64,000 nucleotides of DNA, from the NCBI RefSeq assembly GCF_947504135.1, contig NZ_CANNGG010000005.1, positions 124,001-188,000 on the forward strand, read 5' to 3'. Position numbers and translations under genes: made by a program. The stretch is from an uncultured Tenacibaculum sp. GTDB lineage: Bacteria > Bacteroidota > Bacteroidia > Flavobacteriales > Flavobacteriaceae. Of the stretch, positions 36,210 to 45,127 are shown piece after piece (within the stretch, counting starts at the first letter, position 1; each line of letters begins with the position of its first letter). Below the pieces are notes generated by a model. The model had not been told where the DNA came from and made no database searches. It saw nothing but the letters and a program-made list of their open reading frames with translations.

Positions 36210-37394
36210 TTATTTCGCGTCTTTTGAAACTGTTAAAATCTTAACTTCTTGTCCGTTTTTAACACTACGCGCTCCTTCATCAATAATTTTTGTCCCACTT
36301 TCAATTCCGCTTAAAACTTCAATAATGTCTCCTTGTGTTTTTCCTGTAGTTATAATTGTTTGTTTAGCAGTCCCTATTTGATCTTTGATATCTTCTACTA
36401 CGTACACATATTGTTCGCCATTCGCATTTTCTGAAATAATACTTTGTGGTATTAGAATTGCCTTTTCGTTAGAATAATCATTGATTTTTAACTTCGCTGT
36501 TAAATTTGGCTTGATGTTTCCATCTTTATTAGGAACCTCAACTTCTACTTTAAATGTTCTGTTTGCTGGATTGATAAAATTACCTGCTTGACGAATTTTA
36601 GAAGTCAATTTTTCTCCTAATACAGGAAACTCAACTTCTACATTTTTCCCTTTTTTAATAGACGTAATATAGCTTTCAGGTACATCGGTTTCGATATACA
36701 TATTTTTTAAGTTTACTATTCTAAAAACTTCTGAACCCATGCCTGGTGCTACCACTGTTCCTTGCTCTTTTATTACATCATCAATTACTCCTGAAAAAGG
36801 CGCAGTAATTACCGACTTTGCCAATTGTCTTCTTAACTGACTAACAGCATTGGTTTGTGCTTCGTAATTTGTTTTTGCTTGTAAATACTGAATTTCTGAT
36901 CCTATTTTTTGATTCCATAAACGCTCTTGACGTTTGTAGGTTGTTTCTGCTAAAGCTGCTTGCGCTTCAATTTGTGCTAATTGATTAGCCAAACCTCCAT
37001 CATCAATCTTTGCTAGGGCTTGTCCTTTGTTAACATACTGTCCTTCTTTTACGTAGATACGCGTTAAAAGCCCTGGCATTTCAGGATAAATTAGTACATT
37101 TTGTTTTGTTTGAACATCTCCTTGTAGTTCTAAATAATGGTCGAACACTTCTTCTTTTGCTGAAAGAACAGTGATTAAAGGAACTTTTTTATTGGTATCT
37201 AACTCAGATATTTTACTATTTAAAAGTTTAATATCTTCAGTTAATACCTGTATTTTATCTTCTAATGTTGCTTTTTTCTCTCGAATTTTAGCTAAGTCGT
37301 TAGATGCAATTACATCTTGTACCGATTGCTCTTTTTTGCCTCCACAAGAAGCCAAAAGCAATGTAATTGCGAATAGTGAATATATTTTTCTCAT
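36210..37394 (-). CDS. Periplasmic adaptor (membrane fusion) lipoprotein of the RND pump
   Basis: The 394-residue protein has a lipobox LLASC near residue 17. A coiled-coil precedes the split biotinyl-lipoyl domain (YPEMPGLLTRIYVKEGQYVN and ITAPFSGVIDDVIKEQGTVV), and beta-barrel and membrane-proximal domains complete it. It bridges the RND permease and TolC. Its ATG shares one base with the tolC stop codon (TAATG), implying coupled translation. The permease gene starts 21 bases later. Confidence 0.93.
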   Translation of the reverse strand: MRKIYSLFAITLLLASCGGKKEQSVQDVIASNDLAKIREKKATLEDKIQVLTEDIKLLNSKISELDTNKKVPLITVLSAKEEVFDHYLELQGDVQTKQNVLIYPEMPGLLTRIYVKEGQYVNKGQALAKIDDGGLANQLAQIEAQAALAETTYKRQERLWNQKIGSEIQYLQAKTNYEAQTNAVSQLRRQLAKSVITAPFSGVIDDVIKEQGTVVAPGMGSEVFRIVNLKNMYIETDVPESYITSIKKGKNVEVEFPVLGEKLTSKIRQAGNFINPANRTFKVEVEVPNKDGNIKPNLTAKLKINDYSNEKAILIPQSIISENANGEQYVYVVEDIKDQIGTAKQTIITTGKTQGDIIEVLSGIESGTKIIDEGARSVKNGQEVKILTVSKDAK

Positions 37395-38755
37395 TATAGT
37401 TGATTTTGTTTTAGTGGTATATTTAATGCGTTTTCTAACTGTGCTTTTTTGGCTATTACGTTCAACATTGATTGTACGTAATTGTTTTGCTGTGTGTATA
37501 ACTGATTTTGCGCTTGTAACAAATCGAAACTTGAAGAAATTCCTTCAAAAAACTTTACTTGTTGCTTTTTCTCAATGCGCTCTGCTAAGGCTAAATTTTT
37601 CTTAGCAGTTTCATAGTTTTCTATTCCTAATTGATATTCGCTCTTAGCAGTTTCAACTTGGAGATTTAATTTTTGCTTCGCTTCTTCTAATCGGATATCA
37701 GCATTCTCTAATTCTATTTTAGCTTGCGCTGTTCTTGAACTTCTTCCGAAAGAACTAAAAATAGGCACGTTTAAACTTACTCCGAATAAAGAGTAATCAT
37801 ACCATTTTTGGCCGCTATCTAAAAAGCTAAAATCATCTGAGTTTGCATTTGCCCCGTAGTTTATAAAAGCAGATAAACTTGGCAGAGCCTTACTTTGCTC
37901 TAACCTCATTAACAAACGCTTACTTTCTCTGTCGTTTTGAGCAATTCTAAAATCAATATGATTATCAATATTAAACTGGCTTGCCAATAAACTTAAATCA
38001 GTATTCTCTACAACTAAATTATCTAAAGTAGAGGTTAAAGTTAGCTGAGTATCAATTGAATTTCCTAATGAAACATTCAGCATTTGATATGCTATTTCTT
38101 TTAATCGCTCAGCATTTCTTAAATTACTTTCAACATTTCCTAAAGTAATTTGAAGTTGTTCTACATTTTCCAACTCTGTTAACCCGTTATCATACGTTTT
38201 TTGGGTTTCATTCAAGTTTTTCTCTAATATCTTTTTGTTATTTTCTAAGATTTCAATTGACTTTTCTGTAACTAATACATTTCCATAAGCATTAATAACA
38301 GCTTCGCGTGTTGATAACTCTGTTTTTACCTTTGCTTGTTCTGAAATTTTCAAGTATGTTTTTGCTGATTGTAATCCTACCAAATACGAACCATCAAAAA
38401 TTAACTGAGTCAGTGTTACAGAGGCGTTCATGGTTTGTTCTGGGACAAATGTTACTGGTTCAAAAGTACCTGGTTCACCTCCTGTGAACTCTGCTGGTAA
38501 AAATGAAACTTGTCGTTTTAACCAATTTTGATAATCTACTTTTCCATTAATTTGTGGCAAACCAATTGTGGTTGTTTCCCATTTTTTCTTTTTTGCTGCC
38601 TCAATATTATTTAAAGAAACTTTGTTATCGTAACTGTTTTTTATAGCATAATCAATTGCTTCTTGCATTGATAAGCTCATTTCTTTTTCTTGTTCTTGGG
38701 CTATAATACTCCCTATAAAAAAGAATATAAATACACTGCTTATGTATTTTTTCAT
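37394..38755 (-). CDS. TolC-family outer-membrane efflux channel
   Basis: The 453-residue product has a signal peptide ending near SIIAQ. It has the duplicated long helical repeats of the outer-membrane efflux family, with LSMQEAIDYAIKNSYD at the start, LITxQ-like LTQLIFDGSYLVGLQSAK in the first beta region and a matching SLNVPIFSSFGRSSRTAQAK in the second. It forms the trimeric exit duct. It starts five bases after tetR ends. Confidence 0.93.
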   Translation of the reverse strand: MKKYISSVFIFFFIGSIIAQEQEKEMSLSMQEAIDYAIKNSYDNKVSLNNIEAAKKKKWETTTIGLPQINGKVDYQNWLKRQVSFLPAEFTGGEPGTFEPVTFVPEQTMNASVTLTQLIFDGSYLVGLQSAKTYLKISEQAKVKTELSTREAVINAYGNVLVTEKSIEILENNKKILEKNLNETQKTYDNGLTELENVEQLQITLGNVESNLRNAERLKEIAYQMLNVSLGNSIDTQLTLTSTLDNLVVENTDLSLLASQFNIDNHIDFRIAQNDRESKRLLMRLEQSKALPSLSAFINYGANANSDDFSFLDSGQKWYDYSLFGVSLNVPIFSSFGRSSRTAQAKIELENADIRLEEAKQKLNLQVETAKSEYQLGIENYETAKKNLALAERIEKKQQVKFFEGISSSFDLLQAQNQLYTQQNNYVQSMLNVIAKKAQLENALNIPLKQNQL

Positions 38756-38760
38756 TGTTT

Positions 38761-39369
38761 TTAATTTTGATTCGTAATTCTTAGTTGTTTTTCTAGTTCT
38801 TTTACTCCTTTCTCAGTGGCAATTGCTCTGATATGATATTCTAATATCTCATATTCAATTTTCATTATTTCTTGAACTTCGTCTCCATATAATTCGCTTT
38901 CAAAAACTCCAAAAACCAAGGTAAAATAAAAATTCACCATTAGCTCTTTGTCAATATCTGCTCTATACAATCCTTGTTCAATTCCTTTGGTTAAATTACT
39001 TACAATACAATCTCTAAACATACACACCTCACGTTCCATTAACTTTGCATAGGTTTCTGGGTAGTACTTTTTAAGCTGATACATAGGTGATGCTTTTGAA
39101 TTTTTAAGCATCTCTTTAAAAATTGCTTTTACAGCAAATTCTTCTTCTACAGCATTATAATTTTGACTTTTAACTGCGTTAATTGTTTCACTAATTGTGT
39201 TATGAACTGCCTCGGTACTAACATCTACCAAAGAGGTTTTATTAGGAAAGTACTTGTATAATGTCTTTTTAGACATCCCAAGCTCTTTCGCTATATCATC
39301 CATCGTTGTGCTTTTAAACCCTAAGGTTAAAAACATTTCTCCTGCTTTATTAATAATTTTATTTCTCAT
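38761..39369 (-). CDS. TetR/AcrR-family regulator of the efflux operon
   Basis: The start at 39369 (MRNKIINKAGEMFLTLG) gives about 202 residues with a typical TetR helix-turn-helix (TTMDDIAKELGMSKKTLYKYFPNKTSL) and an all-helical ligand domain. A 13-codon longer frame would run through the promoter and is rejected. As the first gene of tetR-tolC-adaptor-RND it almost certainly represses its own operon. A perfect inverted repeat overlapping the promoter is the likely operator. Confidence 0.93.
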   Translation of the reverse strand: MRNKIINKAGEMFLTLGFKSTTMDDIAKELGMSKKTLYKYFPNKTSLVDVSTEAVHNTISETINAVKSQNYNAVEEEFAVKAIFKEMLKNSKASPMYQLKKYYPETYAKLMEREVCMFRDCIVSNLTKGIEQGLYRADIDKELMVNFYFTLVFGVFESELYGDEVQEIMKIEYEILEYHIRAIATEKGVKELEKQLRITNQN

Positions 39370-39378
39370 AATCGAGGG

Positions 39379-39420
39379 CAAAAATACAACAGGAAACTTA
39401 AGAAACAAAAAAAGTTTCCT
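39379..39420 (-). promoter_or_regulatory. Promoter and TetR-type operator of the efflux operon
   Basis: On the minus strand TTTG (39409-39406) and TATTTTTG (39386-39379) are spaced by 19 bases. A perfect 9-bp inverted repeat, AGGAAACTT (39391-39399) and AAGTTTCCT (39412-39420), surrounds the -33 box. One half-site lies between the -33 and -7 boxes, so a bound regulator would block polymerase. Confidence 0.75.
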
Positions 39421-39496
39421 TAGTTTTAATCTTTTTTTAATACAGACTTACCATTAGAATTTTTGTTTACCGTATTTTTACAAAAAATTTTCAGAT

Positions 39497-40468
39497 TTGG
39501 ACATATTATCATATCAATCAGACTTTATAGCTTATTTAGAATCTCATAAATTTTCTAGAGAACCTAAAAACCTTTATGAACCAATTGATTATATACTTCA
39601 ATTAGGAGGAAAAAGAATTCGTCCTGTACTTACTCTTATTGCTGCTGATATTTTTTCGGGCAATTACAAAGAAGCATTACCTGCTGCATTAGCTGTTGAA
39701 GTTTTTCACAACTTTACTTTAGTGCATGACGATATTATGGATGATGCTCCTTTACGTAGAGGAAACGAAACTGTTCATGAAAAATGGGATATCAATACAG
39801 CTATTCTTTCTGGAGATGCTATGCTGATTTTGGCATATCAATATTTTGAAAATTATGAGCCTACAGTATTTCAAAAACTAGCACAGTTATTCAGCAAAAC
39901 TGCTTTAGAGGTTTGCGACGGACAGCAATTGGATGTTGATTTTGAAACAAGAAACGATGTTACCATTGAGGAATACATCAAAATGATCACCTTGAAAACA
40001 TCTGTTTTAGTTGCTGCTGCGTTAAAAATGGGCGCTATTGTAGCTAAAGCTGATGAAAAAGAGGCACAACATTTATATAACTACGGATTAAATTTAGGTA
40101 TCGCTTTTCAATTACAAGATGATTATTTAGATACTTTCGGGGATCCTGAATCTTTTGGAAAACAAGTAGGTGGCGACATTATAGAAAACAAAAAAACCTA
40201 CTTATACTTAAAAGCTTTGGAAGTTTCCAATCCTGACGATAAAGAAAGTTTATTAAATTTATACAACGGACAAGAAAAAAACAATTCAGAAAAAATAGCC
40301 ACAGTTTCAACCATATTTAGAAACAACAATATTCCTGAAGAAACTTTTAAACTTATTGAGTACTACACAAATAAGGCTTTTGAATGTCTTGAACACTTAA
40401 ATATTAGTGAGCAACAAAAAGAGGGTTTACGCGTGTTCGGTGAAAATTTAATGAGTAGAAAAGTGTAA
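39497..40468 (+). CDS. Polyprenyl diphosphate synthase
   Basis: The 323-residue trans-prenyltransferase has LGGKRIRPVLTLIAADIF, the first aspartate-rich motif HDDIMDDAPLRRG, GQQLDVDFE, and the second motif FQLQDDYLDTFGD. It condenses IPP onto allylic diphosphates. Chain length (FPP, GGPP or longer) is not certain from motifs alone. The start is a TTG at 39497, because no ATG exists before the conserved N-terminal helix. It is divergent from the efflux operon and precedes the tRNA. Confidence 0.92.
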   Translation: MDILSYQSDFIAYLESHKFSREPKNLYEPIDYILQLGGKRIRPVLTLIAADIFSGNYKEALPAALAVEVFHNFTLVHDDIMDDAPLRRGNETVHEKWDINTAILSGDAMLILAYQYFENYEPTVFQKLAQLFSKTALEVCDGQQLDVDFETRNDVTIEEYIKMITLKTSVLVAAALKMGAIVAKADEKEAQHLYNYGLNLGIAFQLQDDYLDTFGDPESFGKQVGGDIIENKKTYLYLKALEVSNPDDKESLLNLYNGQEKNNSEKIATVSTIFRNNNIPEETFKLIEYYTNKAFECLEHLNISEQQKEGLRVFGENLMSRKV

Positions 40469-40497
40469 AAAAATAGCTGTTTATTTAAAAAAGTTTT

Positions 40498-40505
40498 TAT
40501 TTTTG
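40498..40505 (+). promoter_or_regulatory. -7 box of the tRNA gene
   Basis: TATTTTTG matches TAnnTTTG and ends 17 bases before the tRNA 5' end. Confidence 0.6.
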
Positions 40506-40521
40506 CATTCCAAATAAAACA

Positions 40522-40595
40522 GGTCCTATAGCTCAGTTGGTTAGAGCACCTGACTCATAATCAGGGGGTCCATGGTTCGAGCCCATGTGGGACCA
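40522..40595 (+). tRNA. tRNA with CAT anticodon, probably tRNA-Ile2 (lysidine type)
   Basis: A 74-base cloverleaf: acceptor GGTCCTA/TGGGACC, D-arm GCTCAGTTGGTTAGAGC, anticodon loop CTCATAA (CAT at 40556-40558) on a CCTGA/TCAGG stem, T-arm with GGTTCGAGCC, discriminator A; CCA is not fully encoded. G1-C72 pairs normally, so it is not initiator tRNA. The C4-G69 and C5-G68 pairs are known positive determinants for TilS in E. coli Ile2 and favour tRNA-Ile(CAU) over elongator Met. The alternative is not excluded. It is the left neighbour of the accessory island. Confidence 0.93.
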
Positions 40596-40600
40596 CCTTT

Positions 40601-40627
40601 AAAGCTTCACTTTTTGTGAAGCTTTTT
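40601..40627 (+). terminator. Terminator of the tRNA gene
   Basis: AAAGCTTCAC/GTGAAGCTTT stem (40601-40610 with 40616-40625) with a T5 loop and a T run. Confidence 0.88.
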
Positions 40628-40644
40628 TGTTTCGTAAAAACCAC

Positions 40645-41085
40645 AAAAACAAACACTTCCCTTGCAAACATCAATAAAACTAACATTATTAGAAACCTCC
40701 TTTGCTTATCGCCCCCCAAACCACTACCAAAAAACTAAAGGAAAATAGTTTTTGCAGGTAACTCAACGATGATATTATTCCTCCTTTTTTGATTGATTAC
40801 TTTTAAATACAATTCTTCTTCTTGATTCTTGATCTTTCTTTTTCAATTCAGCCTCTAACCTTTTATACCTACTAATATCTTTAATCTTTACAACTACAGC
40901 AGCAATATAATTTTCATTATCTATTATAGGTCTTCCACTCAACAAAACTCTTCTAATCTCATTTGTTTGCTTGTGCATTAACAGTACATCAATATCGTTG
41001 GTAATTTTACCTCCTAAAGCCAATTCAGCAGGTAGATTTTGTACTGGGAAAACCTTTCCTTCATGCGGATTCAACACTTTAAAAT
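40645..41085. repeat. Left ~440-bp direct repeat of the island
   Basis: This segment matches 56076-56518 in the same orientation. It contains the 3' end and 3' flank of the PAS-domain gene. The first ~130 bases (non-coding) differ at only about half a dozen positions, while the coding part differs much more. It ends abruptly at about 41085, where similarity stops. Confidence 0.9.
40775..41085 (-). pseudogene. Truncated copy of a PAS-domain gene
   Basis: The minus-strand frame encodes the last ~100 residues of the PAS protein found intact at 56208-57650, with most positions identical (for example LLSGRPIIDNENYIAAVVV and KDISRYKRLEAELKKKD). It begins mid-domain, with no start codon of its own in a sensible place and no upstream PAS domains. 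It is a relic cut by the rearrangement that created the left island border. Confidence 0.85.
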
Positions 41086-41089
41086 AGGT

Positions 41090-41215
41090 ATGCAATATGA
41101 AAATTGGGAATTTGATTTAGAATTAATAGATACAAAAAGAAGTTACGAAATTTACAAATACATAAAAGGAGATATTACAGAGATAAATAATAAACAAGTA
41201 ACATTTATATTTTGA
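41090..41215 (+). pseudogene. C-terminal relic of an unknown gene at the left island junction
   Basis: Immediately after the repeat ends, a plus-strand frame of 41 codons reads YENWEFDLELIDTKRSYEIY and continues to a stop at 41213-41215. It looks like the tail of a real protein whose 5' part is missing. Its start at the exact breakpoint indicates a recombination scar. The family is not recognised. Confidence 0.5.
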
Positions 41216-41557
41216 ACTGAATATATTATTTAAAATCAAGATTCAAACGTCAGTTAATCTAAATACTCTATTATGTTAGTAAAAGTAAAAACAGCTACAA
41301 TTTTTCATATGTATCTACAAAAAAAGTCACTATAAATAAGCACTTTAACAAGTAGTTAAAAATCAATAAGTTTTTTCCGAATCCTTTACAAGTATGAATT
41401 ACTTGGCATAGCAAACAACAAATTAATCGATTTCCTGTGTTTAGGAGTTAATAAAAACATCTTCACCTCTTTTGTTCGTACATAAAAATGGTACAGATGC
41501 CCTATTTTTTAGCATTACATTTATGGGTATTTTGCTACACAAAATCTAAAAATAATT
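41216..41557. other. AT-rich intergenic stretch, no gene seen
   Basis: These ~340 bases have stops in all frames and no recognisable RNA gene. The only possible signal is a GTATTTTGC near 41530 that loosely resembles a -7 box for the gene at 41558. Confidence 0.5.
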
Positions 41558-42682
41558 ATGAGAACAAGATTATTTATATTAATGCTAGGCTTAGGCTCTT
41601 TACTCACTACTAATTCTCAAAACTTGGGAGACTTTAAACCCAAAGAACAACGCGGTGCTTACGGCTCTAGAAAATTTAAATCTAAAGATGTTTATATCGC
41701 TAATTTTTCAGTAAACTATCAGCTATATAATCTAAAAACTACAAAAACAAATGGTGGTTTTATGGGGAGAGCATTATCTGGTAAAACAAAAGCTTCTTTA
41801 GCTGTAGGTATGGATATTCCTGCTACTACACTACAACAAATAACAGATGATGCTTACCAAAATTTTATACAAGATTTAAAATCAAAAGGATTTAATGTAC
41901 TGAATGGAGATACAGCCGCAAACACAAAGTATTATGAAGGGTATCAACGTTTTGAAAATATGGAAATGAGCCTATCAGAGGTTCCTGGTATGATAACTGT
42001 TTACCCTAAAAATACTGTTTTTTTTGTAAAAGGATTTACCAATGACGGTAAGAAAAAGCAAGGTGGATTTTTAGGAAGTATCAATAGATTAAAAAATGAT
42101 GACGGACGTAATAGCATTACTAGTGAAATACGTACATATTCAAAATTATCGTCAGAATTAAATGATGCTACCATTATTAATGCAGATGTATATGTGTTAT
42201 TTCTTGACGTAAAAAAGCCATATCAAGGTAGGGGAGCAAAGATTACTGCTAACACCAATTTACGTATTGCTGCGTATGAGCATGTAAAAAGTAGAGTAAA
42301 AAACAAATCGTTTACTACCAAAATAGGATTGACAGGAAAATCAAAGGAGAAAAATTACTTATGTGTTTCGGCAATAGATTTTGTGTCAGGAAAACATAAT
42401 ATTGGTAGTTCGCCACTTGGTACGTACACGGGAGTACTAAAAAAAGATTTACAAATAAATGACGTAGTAGGTAAAGAAAAAATACAAGCTTTTGCAAAAA
42501 CCGACACAGATTATATAGGCATAGAAACTGCTTTTGGAAAAATGTATAGAGCAGATAATATTTCGGTAGAAAACACTGCATTAATAAAAGTAAACGCTAA
42601 TAAATACGAAAAAGGTGTAGCACAAGCTATTACAAAGTTTTTAAAACATCATGTGAATGAGTTTAACCGAAAGTTTTTTTAA
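41558..42682 (+). CDS. Secreted protein of unknown function
   Basis: The 374-residue product has a signal peptide (cleavage near TTNSQ). The mature part starts with RGAYGSRKFKSKDVYIANFS and includes a Gly-rich patch GGFMGRALSGKTKASLAVG and a helix-rich segment ITDDAYQNFIQDLKSKGFNV. The overall look (alpha/beta with a 'DLKSKGFNVL' segment) vaguely recalls CsgG-like envelope proteins, but no motif proves this. A decayed second copy lies at 43144-43287, so the gene was once duplicated. It is the first intact gene of the island. Confidence 0.75.
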   Translation: MRTRLFILMLGLGSLLTTNSQNLGDFKPKEQRGAYGSRKFKSKDVYIANFSVNYQLYNLKTTKTNGGFMGRALSGKTKASLAVGMDIPATTLQQITDDAYQNFIQDLKSKGFNVLNGDTAANTKYYEGYQRFENMEMSLSEVPGMITVYPKNTVFFVKGFTNDGKKKQGGFLGSINRLKNDDGRNSITSEIRTYSKLSSELNDATIINADVYVLFLDVKKPYQGRGAKITANTNLRIAAYEHVKSRVKNKSFTTKIGLTGKSKEKNYLCVSAIDFVSGKHNIGSSPLGTYTGVLKKDLQINDVVGKEKIQAFAKTDTDYIGIETAFGKMYRADNISVENTALIKVNANKYEKGVAQAITKFLKHHVNEFNRKFF

Positions 42683-42739
42683 CATTAGTGTTTGTTTTTT
42701 AAGACTCCGTATAAATAATATTCAAAAAAATCAATTATT

Positions 42740-43085
42740 ATGAAAGTTAAAATTAAGGAGGCATGCATATCGTAGCTTATTCTTATAATAAGCACAAGTT
42801 ATGCGCAAGAATTCCGTAAGCATATTAAGAAAAAAGATTTAAAAAAAACACAGAATAACATTCGAGTATTTTACTAATGGTAATGGTGATCTCCTATGAT
42901 TTTAAGCTAATCAAGTCTTACTAGTGAGGCATAACATGGTAATACAATCAGGCGGAACAAATACATATCAAACATATAATAAAAAGCATCCAATTGACGG
43001 TACTGTAATTAAAATAAGTAAACAAACAGGTAAAATTGAAATGTTTACTTACAGAGACGACCCCTGTTTTAACTTAATTAACTGA
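42740..43085 (+). pseudogene. Decayed gene for a small secreted protein
   Basis: From ATG 42740 the frame reads a signal-peptide-like sequence interrupted by one TAG (42773-42775), then LILIISTSYAQEFRKHIKKK and a stop at 42875. A second open piece with its own ATG (42936-43085, 49 codons, containing GTVIKISKQTGKIEMFTY) may be the remainder of the same gene. The clear signal-peptide end (TSYAQ) followed by broken frames indicates gene decay rather than random sequence. Confidence 0.5.
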
Positions 43086-43143
43086 TAACCAACAACCGAT
43101 CAATAAAAAAATGATTTAGGCAGATACAAGGTTAGGTCGTTAG

Positions 43144-43287
43144 GTAGACACAGTCGCAAACACAAAGTATCATGAAGGTTATCAACATTTTGAGAATATA
43201 GAGGTGAGCGTATCATAAGTACCTGGCATGCTTATAATTTATCTAAACGATGCTACTATTGTCAATGCAGATTTATATGTTCTATTT
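43144..43287 (+). pseudogene. Relic duplicate of the gene at 41558
   Basis: Translation gives ANTKYHEGYQHFENIEVS, a stop codon at 43216-43218, then VPGMLIIYLNDATIVNADLY. This matches two separate parts of the intact protein (ANTKYYEGYQRFENMEMS and LNDATIINADVYVLF), with an internal deletion of about 155 bases and a Glu-to-stop change. It shows a former tandem duplicate now under decay. Confidence 0.85.
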
Positions 43288-43347
43288 CGTAGTTTACTGA
43301 GCAAAGCTGAATTAAGCTGAAAGCACAATCATTAAACCTCATTTAAA

Positions 43348-45033
43348 ATGAAAAAACTTTTTTTTATTGTAACATTTATTAGCATAACAGCTTGTTTAAA
43401 TACGGTTAATGCTCAATCATTTATTTATGATGACATCAAGTTATCGTCTATTTACGATTTTTCTGAATTTAAATTCAATAAATACAGAGCGTATCGTACA
43501 CACTTTGAAAAAGCTAACAGTAAAGGAAAGAGCTTAAAAAACAAGAAAAAATACAAACGAATAGACTTTATTAACCATGGTATGGCTCTTTATAGCACTA
43601 AGGTTAGGTATAATTCAGGACTCTTTGACGGGCAATTTCCATTTTGTACTAGATATTACGCCTCAAATGAACAGTTGAATTATGATTATAATATTGAAAA
43701 TGGAAATAATATACTTCGAAACCCAATGTTTTATGAAAATGGTAACTTTTGGAATGGCGTTGTAGAAGATAAAGGCGAACCTGGGGTTAATCGGTTTGTG
43801 GAAATTGACCCTGACGGAAATAAGATTGTTGACTTACCTTATAAAGAAAGATATTTTTATAAAAAGCATCCAAAGTACGGTAGAAATCGTGTCGATTATG
43901 TTTCGTCGAAAAACCCATCATATTATGCTCCTGCAAATAATGAAAATGACCGATACTATGGTTACGACCATACGGGAAGTTATTATAATTATGAGAATGA
44001 CCTCGAGCTGACAGGGTTTATTTATCCAACTAAAAAGGATGTAACTAATGGTTCTGTATTGTTTATGGAAGACAAAAAGACACAAGAAAACTATTGGGTA
44101 GTAATCATTGACAAAGAAATTAAATTTAAAATAAAAGCGCATGCCAATGAAAAGCCAGACATTCTGCAATTGAAAAGACAAACCGATTTTGAAGTCTATT
44201 CATATAATATTGCGACCTTAGTTAGCCACGGTATTGATACTTTAAACGGTTATGGGGTACATATGATTCCGCAAGATAATAACAAACCAGGTGATGGAAC
44301 TTTTTTGGAAGTTGGGCACTTTAAAAACGGAAAACTTCACGGTATTGGCTACCGCACAAAAATAGTGAGATATCATCGCGGTTACAGGCATGATGTTGAT
44401 GCCGACTACGGATTGTTTGAAAACGGAAATCCCAAGAACACAAAGCATATTTTTGGTAACTCGGTGACAAAATATGAGAATATTTGGGATGTTATGCCAA
44501 TAGAAGGTTTTTCTCATAAGGGTAGAAGAGGCCTTACAGGACGAATAAAAAATGGTTTTGAAACCAAAATTAATGAGTTAAAAGTAGGTGATATAGTTTA
44601 TATAGAAAGTATTAACCGTACTACGAAAATAAAAAGTGTGAATAACACCCAAAAGTATATCACGGTTTTTTCCGACAACCCTAATATAAAAGCCAAAATT
44701 ACTAACAACGAAAAAGTTTATGTGAAACATGATTATGTTGCCGACAACAATCAATCCTGTGAGAAAACAATACGAGTGCCAATTTATAAAGAAACAAAAA
44801 AACATGTTTATACCATTCCTGCAAAATATACAAATGATTCTTATACGGTAAAAGGAGTTTATTACGATAAACACGTATACAAATCAAACTATATACCTGC
44901 CCAAAAAGTTTATAAAGAAATAAGGTATGTTGATGGGTATACAAAGCAAGTATGCCCAATATGTAACGGAACAGGTGCTGCTAATAAAGGTAAAATTATA
45001 AAAACGGACTGGATACCAGTAGTATTTAACTAA
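43348..45033 (+). CDS. Secreted protein with MORN-like segment and CxxCxG motif
   Basis: The 561-residue product has a signal peptide (cleavage near TVNAQS) and a Tyr/Asn-rich mature region. At about residue 320 it has a MORN-like unit (GDGTFLEVGHFKNGKLHGIG). Residues ~410-460 contain a small beta domain (LKVGDIVYIESINRTTKI). The C-terminus has a single zinc-ribbon-like CPICNGTGA, resembling half of a DnaJ zinc finger. No enzyme motif is seen. It may be a structural or binding protein at the cell surface. It is flanked by relics upstream and a membrane protein gene downstream. Confidence 0.7.
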   Translation: MKKLFFIVTFISITACLNTVNAQSFIYDDIKLSSIYDFSEFKFNKYRAYRTHFEKANSKGKSLKNKKKYKRIDFINHGMALYSTKVRYNSGLFDGQFPFCTRYYASNEQLNYDYNIENGNNILRNPMFYENGNFWNGVVEDKGEPGVNRFVEIDPDGNKIVDLPYKERYFYKKHPKYGRNRVDYVSSKNPSYYAPANNENDRYYGYDHTGSYYNYENDLELTGFIYPTKKDVTNGSVLFMEDKKTQENYWVVIIDKEIKFKIKAHANEKPDILQLKRQTDFEVYSYNIATLVSHGIDTLNGYGVHMIPQDNNKPGDGTFLEVGHFKNGKLHGIGYRTKIVRYHRGYRHDVDADYGLFENGNPKNTKHIFGNSVTKYENIWDVMPIEGFSHKGRRGLTGRIKNGFETKINELKVGDIVYIESINRTTKIKSVNNTQKYITVFSDNPNIKAKITNNEKVYVKHDYVADNNQSCEKTIRVPIYKETKKHVYTIPAKYTNDSYTVKGVYYDKHVYKSNYIPAQKVYKEIRYVDGYTKQVCPICNGTGAANKGKIIKTDWIPVVFN

Positions 45034-45127
45034 AATACAATTTAATAGGTTTAGAAAAACAAAACACTAACTACAGTTCCATTAACTAACATAACGAAAT
45101 AAAGCCAAATTATAGCTTGATACTACA

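Noticed and set aside
40522..40595. Initiator tRNA-fMet because of the CAT anticodon
   Set aside because: Initiator tRNAs lack a Watson-Crick 1-72 pair; here G1-C72 pairs normally.
43918..44959. Several hydrophobic minus-strand frames opposite the 43348 gene
   Set aside because: They mirror the Tyr/Asn-rich codons of the plus-strand gene, lack promoters and family motifs, and are treated as shadows.
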